Assembly: GCA_040221095.1 (NCBI GenBank)
Contig: JAVJVP010000013.1
Location: 186,001-250,000, forward strand
Direction: 5' to 3'
From: UBA1479 sp040221095
GTDB taxonomy: Bacteria; Pseudomonadota; Alphaproteobacteria; Rhodospirillales; Casp-alpha2
Length of the DNA: 64,000 nucleotides
Shown here: one piece after another, positions 46,509 to 57,503 of the stretch
Layout: each line of letters begins with the position of its first letter
Position numbering within the stretch: position 1 is the first letter of the stretch
Made by a program: the position numbers and the translations under genes
Notes under the pieces: model-generated
Seen by the model: the letters and a program-made list of their open reading frames with translations, nothing else
Told to the model about the DNA's origin: nothing
Databases searched by the model: none

Positions 46509-47411
46509 TTATTTCTCGTTCACCGGCCAGTCCGGGCGGATGGCGCGGATCAGGCCCGCGTGGTCCAGGTCGCCGTCGCCGGCGGCGATCACCCGGTCGT
46601 ACAGATCGCGGGACAGCGCCGTCGCGGGCAACTCGATCCCCAGATGCTCGGCCAACTCCATGGCCTGATCCATGTCCTTGCGCTGGATCGGGCAGCGCGC
46701 CCCCGGCGTGAACCTGCCCTCGACCATGCGCAGCCCGTGAACCTCGAGAATCCGCGAATCGGCGAAGCCGCCGCCCAACGCTTCCCGGACCTTGCCCGGA
46801 TCGACCCCCGCCGCCTGGGCCAGGGACAGGGCTTCCGCCACGGCGCCGATGTTCAGGCCGACGATGACCTGATTGGCGGCCTTGGCGACCTGCCCGGCCC
46901 CGGTCGGGCCGACATGGGTGATCTTGGCGCCCAGGACCTGCAGGACAGGCAGGGCGCGGGCGAAGGCGTCGTCCGTGCCGCCGGCCATGATGGTCAAATT
47001 ACCGGCTTCGGCGCCCAGGGTGCCGCCGGACACCGGCGCGTCCAGGTAGTCGGCCCCCCGTTCCAGGGCCTGGGCCGCCAGCATGCGGGTGACCAGCAGC
47101 TTCGACGTGCCCATGTCGATCACCAGCTTGCCCTGCAGGGAGGCCGCGTTGAACACGCCGTCCTCGCCCAACAGCACCTTTTCCAGGGCCGGGGTGTCCG
47201 ACAGCATGCAGATGACGACGTCGGCGGCCTCGGCCGCGGCGCGGGGCGTCGCCGCCGGGGTCATGCCTTCCTTGGAAAGCTCCTCGATGACGCCCTGCGA
47301 GCGGTTGTTGACGACCAGCTTGGCCCCGGTCTTGGCAAGGTTCCGCGCCATGGGCTTGCCCATCAGGCCCAGGCCGATGACGCCGATGGTCGTTCCCGCA
47401 AGATTGGTCAT
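46509..47411 (-). CDS. 3-hydroxyisobutyrate dehydrogenase family oxidoreductase
   Basis: 300 aa. The Rossmann opening TIGVIGLGLMGKPMARNLAK binds NAD(P). DAPVSGGTLGAEAGNLTIMA is the substrate-binding signature and GAGQVAKAANQVIVGLNIGA carries the catalytic Lys. The family includes 3-hydroxyisobutyrate dehydrogenase, tartronate semialdehyde reductase and related beta-hydroxyacid dehydrogenases; sequence alone does not choose between them. Convergent with the second kinase and divergent from the AEC carrier gene, which might export or import a related acid. Confidence 0.88.
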   Translation of the reverse strand: MTNLAGTTIGVIGLGLMGKPMARNLAKTGAKLVVNNRSQGVIEELSKEGMTPAATPRAAAEAADVVICMLSDTPALEKVLLGEDGVFNAASLQGKLVIDMGTSKLLVTRMLAAQALERGADYLDAPVSGGTLGAEAGNLTIMAGGTDDAFARALPVLQVLGAKITHVGPTGAGQVAKAANQVIVGLNIGAVAEALSLAQAAGVDPGKVREALGGGFADSRILEVHGLRMVEGRFTPGARCPIQRKDMDQAMELAEHLGIELPATALSRDLYDRVIAAGDGDLDHAGLIRAIRPDWPVNEK

Positions 47412-47502
47412 CCGTAACTCTCCCCTTTATAAATAAAGCCGCACCCGTTATGGGAGGGCCGCCGTTCGCCGGTCAAGCCCCCGCATCCTTTTCGGAGCCT
47501 TC

Positions 47503-48462
47503 ATGGAACCCGTCCTCAACGTCGTCCTGCCCGTGTTCGCCATCATCCTGTCGGGATACCTGGCCGGCCGCGCGGGCGTCATGGGGCCGTCGTCGACGGA
47601 TGCCTTGAACCGCTTCGTCTATTACGTGGCGTTGCCGGTGCTGCTCGGCCATTCCATGGCCCGGGTCGATGCCGCGACGATCTTCGACTGGCCCTTCATC
47701 CTGGCCTATCTGGGCGGCAACGGGGTGACCTTCGCGGGCGCCTATTTCCTGTCGCGGCTGGCCTTCAAGAACGACATGTCGCAGTCGTCCCTGTTCGCCA
47801 TGGTCTCCGTGTTCGCCAACACGGGCTACATGGGCATTCCGCTGGCCATCGTCGCCTTCGGTCCCGATGCGGCCCTGCCGGCGGCCATCGCCACGGTGTT
47901 CCAGACCCTGGTGTTCATTACCGTGACCGAGGTTCTGATCGCCGCCGGCAAAAGCAAGGGCACGGGTCAGGCCTTGGCGAAAGTGTTCGTCGATTCCCTG
48001 TGGGGCCTGATCAAAAGCCCGCTGTTCATCGGCTGCGCCATCGGCATGGCCTGGTCCTTGGGCGGGCTCACGCTGCCCGTGCCGGTCGATACCTACGCCA
48101 CGGTGCTGGGGGCGGCGGCCGGGCCGGGGGCCCTGTTCGCGCTGGGCCTGTTCCTGGTCGGCAAGCCGATTTCAGAAGGCATGGGCGAGGTTTCGGTCAT
48201 GGTCGTGATCAAGCTTTTGATCCACCCGGTGGTGACCTGGGTGCTCGGCGCCTATGTGTTCGACGTGCGCCTGGACTGGCTGGTCGTGCTGGTCATGCTG
48301 GCGGCCCTGCCGACGGGGGCCAGCTGCTTCGTCCTGGCCCAGCAGCAGAACATCTATATCCGCCGCACCTCGGCGGCGACCCTGTTCTCGACCCTCATCG
48401 CGGTCGTCACCATCGGCGCGTTCTTCGCCCTGCCGCAGGTCGCGGACATTCTCCAGCCCTAG
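47503..48462 (+). CDS. AEC-family membrane carrier (auxin efflux carrier type)
   Basis: 319 aa with about ten membrane segments in two five-segment halves: VVLPVFAIILSGYLAGRAGV with LNRFVYYVALPVLL at the start and LPTGASCFVLAQQQNIYIRR near the end, where the helix break with P-T-G-A is typical. Bacterial members such as MdcF/MleP transport malonate or malate. Divergent from the dehydrogenase gene; a shared organic-acid pathway is possible. Its end overlaps that of the helicase gene by four bases. Confidence 0.87.
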   Translation: MEPVLNVVLPVFAIILSGYLAGRAGVMGPSSTDALNRFVYYVALPVLLGHSMARVDAATIFDWPFILAYLGGNGVTFAGAYFLSRLAFKNDMSQSSLFAMVSVFANTGYMGIPLAIVAFGPDAALPAAIATVFQTLVFITVTEVLIAAGKSKGTGQALAKVFVDSLWGLIKSPLFIGCAIGMAWSLGGLTLPVPVDTYATVLGAAAGPGALFALGLFLVGKPISEGMGEVSVMVVIKLLIHPVVTWVLGAYVFDVRLDWLVVLVMLAALPTGASCFVLAQQQNIYIRRTSAATLFSTLIAVVTIGAFFALPQVADILQP

Positions 48463-51236
48463 CCTTGGTCCTGATCCGGCGTTTCCGAAAGAAACGCCTT
48501 TACCTGCTGCACCGCCTCGCTCAACCCCAGGCGCTGAATTTCCACGTCACCGGGAAAGGCGGCGGCCAGGCGCGTCGGCAGGGCGCGGTCCAGCATCACG
48601 AACACGCCGCGGTCGCCGGCCCGGCGGATCAGCCGCCCGAACGCCTGCTTGAGCTTGAGCCGCGTCAGCGCCTCGTCGAAATCGCGTCCGCCGAAGGCGT
48701 TGCGCCGGGCCTTGTGCAGGATGTCCGGGCGCGGCCAGGGCACCCGGTCGAACACGATCAGGCGCAATGAGCGCCCCGGCACGTCGACCCCGTCGCGCAC
48801 GGCGTCCGTGCCCAGCAGGCAGGCGTCCTGTTCGGCGCGGAAGATGTCGATCAGCGTGCCGGTGTCCAGCGGGTCGACATGCTGGGCGTAAAGGGGGATG
48901 TCCAGATCTTCCAGCGGCCCGGCGATGCGCTGATGCACGGCGCGCAGCCGGTTGATGGCCGTGAACAGGCCCAAGGCCCCGCCGCCGGACGCCGTGAACA
49001 GTTCCCGGTAGGCGGCCGAAACCTGATCGGCCGAATTGCGGTTGACGTCACCGACCACCAGCACTCGGGTCTGCTTGCCGTAATCGAAGGGCGAGGGCAC
49101 GGTGACGTGCTGGGCCGGGCGGGTCATGTGCACGGCCCCCGTGCGCGCCGAGGCCTGCGGCCAGCCGTCGCCGTCCGGGTCGCGGTCGTCGTTGGTGATG
49201 TCGCGGAGCGTCGCCGAGGTCACCAGCACGCCGTGGGCTTCCGACGCCACGTCGCGGGCGAAGGGCAGGGTCGGGTCCACGTAATGGCGGTGGAAGCCGA
49301 CGTCGATCTCGCGCCCGCCCGTGCGTTCCACGGCGAACCAGTCGACGAAGGTCTCCGGCGTTTCGTTTTTGAGCGCCTTCAGCATGTCGCGCCAGGCGGC
49401 GATCTGGGCCAGGCCCCGGCGTTCCAGGGACTTGGCGATGGCCTCGATGCGGTTGCGGGTCTGGGTGTCCAGGTTGTCGGCCTCGTCGTCCAGCTTCCCG
49501 GCTAGGCGTTCGATCAGCTCGCCCAAGGGCTTGCCCATCTTGGCCAGCGCCCCTTCCAGTTCCCCGGCGGCGGCGAGCAGACCATCGGTCGCCGGATGCG
49601 GCTCGCATTCCAGGGAATAGCCGGCGTCGGCGTCCTCGGCCCGGGCCAGAACCTGGGCCCGCAGGCGGGCCAGGAAATCCTCCGACGGGCCGCGCGGCCC
49701 GGCCTCGATGCGTTGACGCCAGCCGGGCCCGGGCAGGCAGCGGGCCGCCGCCAGCACGGCCTCAAGCGCGTCCTGGGCCTTGTCGTCGTCGGAGATCAGG
49801 TCCTCGATGCGCGCCCGGAGGCCGCGCGAGCGCGACCGCTGGCCTTCCTCCGCCCCGACCAGCCAGCGCCGGAGGTCCGCCGTCTCGTAGCCGGACAGAT
49901 GGGCGGAAAAGGCGCCGTCGGCGGCGTTGAACAGGTGGTGGCCCTCGTCAAACACGTAGCGCAGGGGCAGGCCGCCGCCGTCGTCGGACCCGATGCCGCC
50001 CATGGCCGCCTGGATCATCACCAGGGCATGGTTGGCGACCACGATCTCCGCGTGCTTGGCCCGGCGCTGGGAGCGTTCGATGAAGCATTTTCCGTAATGC
50101 GCGCAGGCGGCATAGACGCATTCGCCCCGGGTGTCGGTCAAATCCGTGGTCAGGCCCGTGCCCAGAAGATCGGCCAGCCAGGCCGGGAAGTCGCCCCCCA
50201 CCATGTCGCCGTCGCGGGTCGCCAGCGCCCAGCGCGCCAGCAACCCCAGCGCCACGGAGGCCGGTCCCGGCATCTGCAGGGATCGGCCCAGGGCTTCCTC
50301 GTAATTCAAGATACAGAAATAGTTTTCCCGCCCCTTGCGCACGACGACCTTCTGTTCTTTCTCCACCGCGTCGGGATAAAGCCGGTCGAGTTCCGCATCC
50401 AATTGCCGTTGCAGGTTGCGGGTGAAGGTCGAGATCCACACCGTGCCCTGGTTCTTTTTCGCCCAGACGCTGGCCGGCGCGATATAGCCCAGGGTCTTGC
50501 CCACGCCCGTCCCGGCCTCGGCCAGGACGAAACGCGGTTCCCCCGCCCGGTCGCGGGGCAGGAAGGCGGCGGTGGCGCCGGCGGCGTAATCGGCCTGCTG
50601 CGGGCGTTGCTCCGACCCCCGGCCCAGCAGGAGCGCCAATTGCGCCCGTGCCTCCGTCGCCGCCACGGGCTGGTTTCCGGTCGGCGGCGGCGGGGCCTCG
50701 TCCTCCCAGTCGGGCAGGCGCTGCCAGATCATCAGGCCCCGGCGGGTCGACGCCGAATGGGGTTCTTCCCCCGCCCCGAGCGCCGCCAGCACGGCGGATG
50801 TCCAGGGCCAGCCGCCCCGGCCCATGGACCAGGCGATGGCGGCGGTATCGCCCCGCCCTTCCTCGCGCAGTTCGGTGAGCAGGCGATGGGCGGCCAGGGT
50901 CAGCACCTCGGCCTCCGCCTCGTGGCTGGCGGGCAGGGCCAGGTTCAGGGCCTCGGCCAGGCCGCGCGGCGTCGGCAGGCAGAACTTGGCCGGGCGGCAG
51001 AACGCGAACAGTTCTAAAAGGTCGAGGGCGGGAATGCTTTGCAGGTTGAGCCGCCGCGCCGTCGCCTTGGCGTGGCAGACCATGATGCGGTCGGTCTTGC
51101 GCACCCGGCGGGATGCCTCGGCCGGGCTCAGGGTCTCGATCTCGCCCTCGGGCGTCAGCCAGGCCGCATGGCGTACGCCGACCACCAGGGCGGGCACGTC
51201 GCGAAGCTGCGGAAAGGGGCCGCCGGACGCGGTCAC
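48459..51236 (-). CDS. DinG/XPD-type superfamily 2 DNA helicase
   Basis: 925 aa from a GTG start. Residues ~1-190 are an N-terminal region without obvious motifs. Walker A is EAGTGVGKTLGYIAPA. Four Cys that could hold an iron-sulfur cluster are seen (NYFCILNYEEAL, then GECVYAACAHYGKCF). The DEAH box is YVFDEGHHLFNAADGAFSAH. The late VLVTSATL and GTDAVRDGVDVPGRSLRLIV with ALTRLKLKQAFGRLIRRAGD are motifs Ia/V/VI. It unwinds DNA 5' to 3' by family analogy, with a role in R-loop or damage processing. Longer than E. coli DinG (~715 aa). Confidence 0.87.
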   Translation of the reverse strand: MTASGGPFPQLRDVPALVVGVRHAAWLTPEGEIETLSPAEASRRVRKTDRIMVCHAKATARRLNLQSIPALDLLELFAFCRPAKFCLPTPRGLAEALNLALPASHEAEAEVLTLAAHRLLTELREEGRGDTAAIAWSMGRGGWPWTSAVLAALGAGEEPHSASTRRGLMIWQRLPDWEDEAPPPPTGNQPVAATEARAQLALLLGRGSEQRPQQADYAAGATAAFLPRDRAGEPRFVLAEAGTGVGKTLGYIAPASVWAKKNQGTVWISTFTRNLQRQLDAELDRLYPDAVEKEQKVVVRKGRENYFCILNYEEALGRSLQMPGPASVALGLLARWALATRDGDMVGGDFPAWLADLLGTGLTTDLTDTRGECVYAACAHYGKCFIERSQRRAKHAEIVVANHALVMIQAAMGGIGSDDGGGLPLRYVFDEGHHLFNAADGAFSAHLSGYETADLRRWLVGAEEGQRSRSRGLRARIEDLISDDDKAQDALEAVLAAARCLPGPGWRQRIEAGPRGPSEDFLARLRAQVLARAEDADAGYSLECEPHPATDGLLAAAGELEGALAKMGKPLGELIERLAGKLDDEADNLDTQTRNRIEAIAKSLERRGLAQIAAWRDMLKALKNETPETFVDWFAVERTGGREIDVGFHRHYVDPTLPFARDVASEAHGVLVTSATLRDITNDDRDPDGDGWPQASARTGAVHMTRPAQHVTVPSPFDYGKQTRVLVVGDVNRNSADQVSAAYRELFTASGGGALGLFTAINRLRAVHQRIAGPLEDLDIPLYAQHVDPLDTGTLIDIFRAEQDACLLGTDAVRDGVDVPGRSLRLIVFDRVPWPRPDILHKARRNAFGGRDFDEALTRLKLKQAFGRLIRRAGDRGVFVMLDRALPTRLAAAFPGDVEIQRLGLSEAVQQVKAFLSETPDQDQG

Positions 51237-51341
51237 GGTCGAAGCACGCCTTGGGGGCGGGGCGGGGGGCTCATGGCGGGGCGAATCATCGCGCCATGAT
51301 GCGCCACGCGCAGACGAAATCCAAGCGGCGGCGACGGCGAA

Positions 51342-55058
<3,717 letters not shown>

Positions 55059-55062
55059 GGAA

Positions 55063-56049
55063 TCAGCCTGCTTGTTTCTTGTTTGCTTGGTCACCGGCGT
55101 CGCTCCCCACCGGATGCTTGGGACGCACGCCCAGCATGTGGCAGATGGCGTAGGTCAGATCCGCCTGGTTCAGGGTATAGAAATGGAACTGCTTGTCGCC
55201 GAAGGCGTGCAGGGTGCGGCACTGTTCGGCGACCAGGGAGGCGGCGACCAGCTTGTGGGTGTCGGGGTCGTTCTCCAGCCCGTCGAACAGATCGCCCAGC
55301 CAGCGCGGGATCGTCGCCCCGCAGCGCTTGGAGAAGTTGGCGACCTTGGTGAAATTGTGGATCGGCATGATGCCGGGGATGATCGGCACCCAGATGCCGG
55401 CGGCCCGCGCCTGATCGACGAAACGCAGATAGACGTCGGTGTCGAAGAAATACTGGGTGATCGCCTGATCGGCGCCGGCGTCGATCTTGCGTTTCAGGTT
55501 GTCCATGTCGGCCTTGGCGCTGCGCGCCTCGGGATGGACTTCCGGATAGGCGCCGACGGAAATGTTGAAATCGCCGATCTGACGCAGGCCCGCGACCAGA
55601 TCGCAGGCGAAGGAATAGCCGCCGGCGTGCGGCGTGTAATGGCCGGACGTGTCCTGGGGGTCGCCGCGCAGGGCCACGATATGGCGCACGCCCATGTCCC
55701 AGTAATCCTGGGCGACGGTGTCGATTTCCTGGGTCGTGGCGTCGACGCAGGTCAGATGCGCCGCCGGCAGCAGGTCGGTTTCACCGAGCAGGCGCTTGAC
55801 CGTGGCATGGGTGCGCTCGCGGGTCGAGCCGCCGGCGCCGTAGGTCACGGAGACGTACTTGGGGTTCAGCGGCGCCAGGCGCTGGATGCTGTTCCACAGG
55901 TTGGCTTCGGCGCCTTCGCTCGACGGCGGAAAGAATTCGAACGAGACCTCGACGTCGTCGGGCAGGGCGGCGGCGACCTGGCCGCCGGCAACGGCGGCGC
56001 GCCCGAAGGCGGCGACCTGGCGCAGGCTATCGGTGGGCGGTGTGGGCAT
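55063..56049 (-). CDS. metF: Methylenetetrahydrofolate reductase
   Basis: 328 aa from ATG 56049; the longer frame to 56682 runs antisense-like through the regulator gene. VEVSFEFFPPSSEGAEANLW is the N-terminal TIM-barrel start with the catalytic Glu, KYVSVTYGAGGSTRERTHAT binds flavin, and IVALRGDPQDTSGHYTPHAG and ADQAITQYFFDTDVYLRFVD are family motifs. It reduces methylene-THF to methyl-THF for MetH. Its ATG overlaps the regulator's stop codon (TGATG), so translation is coupled. Confidence 0.96.
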   Translation of the reverse strand: MPTPPTDSLRQVAAFGRAAVAGGQVAAALPDDVEVSFEFFPPSSEGAEANLWNSIQRLAPLNPKYVSVTYGAGGSTRERTHATVKRLLGETDLLPAAHLTCVDATTQEIDTVAQDYWDMGVRHIVALRGDPQDTSGHYTPHAGGYSFACDLVAGLRQIGDFNISVGAYPEVHPEARSAKADMDNLKRKIDAGADQAITQYFFDTDVYLRFVDQARAAGIWVPIIPGIMPIHNFTKVANFSKRCGATIPRWLGDLFDGLENDPDTHKLVAASLVAEQCRTLHAFGDKQFHFYTLNQADLTYAICHMLGVRPKHPVGSDAGDQANKKQAG

Positions 56050-57056
56050 CAGACGGTGGTCTCCAAGGTGCGGCCGGCGGCGGGTTTGGCAAGAACCGGC
56101 GCGGCGTCGGTGTTGGCGGCGGGGGGTGTCTTGACCGCGGACCACAGGGTCACGGTCAGGGGATCGCCGGAAAGGTGGCGGATGGCGCGCGGCGTCAGGC
56201 CGGCGGCCTTGAGCCAGGTTTCGGCCTCGGCGTCGGAGAAACCCAGACGCCGGTGCTGATGGTCGCGGCGCAGGCTTTCTTCTTCGTGGGGGGCGAAATC
56301 GATGATCAGCAACGTCCCGCCGGGCCGCAGCATATGCGTGGCGGCGTCGATCGCGCGCACCGGGTCGGGCAGGTAATGCAGAACCTGATGCAAGGTCACC
56401 AGGTCGAAGGTCTCGCCCGGGAAGGGCAGCTGGGTGATATCCGCCTGCCGCACCTGGCAATGGCTCAACCCGGCGGCATCCAGGTTGGCGCGGGCCACGG
56501 CCAGCATTTCGCGTGACATGTCGATGCCCTGTCCCAGTTCCGTGCGCCCGGACAGCAGTTCGAGAATGCGGCCGGTGCCGGTGCCCAGGTCCAGGTGGCG
56601 TTCGATGGCGTCGGGGGCAAGGTCCAGGATGGCTTTTTCGACCACGGCGTCGTCGACGTGGAGCGAGCGCAGCCGGTCCCATTGCCTCGCGTTCTCGCGG
56701 AAATAGCGGGCGGCCTCTTCCGAGCGCTCGCGTTTGATCTGCATCAGACGCTGGCGGTCGCGGGCCAGCACTTCGTCGTCAAGCGGCGCCAGATCGACCA
56801 GACGCGCGGCCAGGTCGGTCTGCGGGCCGTCCTGGGCCAGCCGGTGAAACACCCAGCTGCCTTCCGGCACGCGGGCCAGCAGCCCGGCGGCGGTCAACAC
56901 TTTCAGATGGCGGGAAATGCGCGGCTGGCTCTGATCCAGGATACGGACCAGTTCGGAAACCGTCAGGTCGCCGTCGGCGCAGAGCGCGAGAATCCGCAGG
57001 CGGGTGGGTTCCGCCGCCGCGCGCATACCGGCCATTGTGTCGTCCAAGGTTCTCAT
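56049..57056 (-). CDS. ArsR-family regulator fused to a SAM-dependent methyltransferase (SahR-like context)
   Basis: 335 aa from ATG 57056 (57065 and 57071 are alternatives). Residues ~1-95 are an ArsR winged helix: AAEPTRLRILALCADGDLTV with SELVRILDQSQPRISRHLKV and LTAAGLLARVPEGSWVFHRL. The metal-binding ELCVCDL motif of ArsR/SmtB is absent. Residues ~140-300 are a class I methyltransferase (HLDLGTGTGRILELLSGRTE, FDLVTLHQVLHYLPDPVRAI, HMLRPGGTLLIIDFAPHEEE). First gene of the metF-metH operon, so it likely senses S-adenosylhomocysteine or SAM, as ArsR-type SahR regulators do for methionine-cycle genes. Whether the methyltransferase is active is unknown. Confidence 0.88.
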   Translation of the reverse strand: MRTLDDTMAGMRAAAEPTRLRILALCADGDLTVSELVRILDQSQPRISRHLKVLTAAGLLARVPEGSWVFHRLAQDGPQTDLAARLVDLAPLDDEVLARDRQRLMQIKRERSEEAARYFRENARQWDRLRSLHVDDAVVEKAILDLAPDAIERHLDLGTGTGRILELLSGRTELGQGIDMSREMLAVARANLDAAGLSHCQVRQADITQLPFPGETFDLVTLHQVLHYLPDPVRAIDAATHMLRPGGTLLIIDFAPHEEESLRRDHQHRRLGFSDAEAETWLKAAGLTPRAIRHLSGDPLTVTLWSAVKTPPAANTDAAPVLAKPAAGRTLETTV

Positions 57057-57071
57057 ATCACCCATATACAT

Positions 57072-57087
57072 ATAAACATATCTTTAT
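57072..57087. promoter_or_regulatory. Palindromic operator of the methionine operon
   Basis: ATAAACATATCTTTAT is a 16-bp inverted repeat with one central mismatch pair, 16 bases upstream of the ArsR-methyltransferase start. The form ATAAA-N6-TTTAT fits an ArsR-dimer site and is similar to SahR motifs as I remember them. Autoregulation is inferred. Confidence 0.65.
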
Positions 57088-57503
57088 GTCTAGCAGAAAA
57101 TAATACCTTCTGATCCGCCGGACACCGGAAAGCCCGGCGCGGTCCAGGGACCGATGAACGGGCGTCGTGCACTCGATGGTAGGCGGCGGACTCTTTAGTT
57201 TGGTATAGTTTCGGCGCGGTCGATGATTCAGGGGCGAAACCTTGGGCATTGCCTAATACAGCCGCGAACCGGTCTTGGGAGGCTCTGTTCTGGGAGGACA
57301 GCCATCACCATCGGACGATCGGCGGACGCCCGTTAACGGCGGGCCGTTGCGCATGCGCGGTGCCTGCACGTCGGGGGACGCGGGCGTCGTGTTCTGGGGT
57401 GACCAGACCTTTTGGTTAGGTATCAGAACCAGACCAGACCGGGTACAAAGAAAAAAACACCGAACAAAAACAAACGTGTCGGATACCCAGCACAGGGGGA
57501 AAC
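57088..57503. other. Divergent intergenic region before the chemoreceptor gene
   Basis: About 415 bases without a convincing gene. A hairpin GGC(TC)TGTTC-TGGGA-GGACAGCC lies at 57281-57303, preceded by another TTGGGAGG at 57275-57282. An A-rich stretch (57449-57474) leads to the start, and AGGGGGAAAC just before ATG 57504 is the ribosome site. An open frame at 57275-57604 overlaps the receptor and looks spurious. I see no known riboswitch consensus. Confidence 0.5.

Noticed and set aside
57275..57285. TTGGGAGGCTC shared between the chemoreceptor leader and the exonuclease leader (62715-62725)
   Set aside because: An 11-base match that includes an SD-like GGGAGG; likely chance, with no wider similarity around it.
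57088..57503. c-di-GMP riboswitch in front of the PilZ-containing chemoreceptor
   Set aside because: I looked for the GEMM core motifs and did not find them; only small unrelated hairpins are present.
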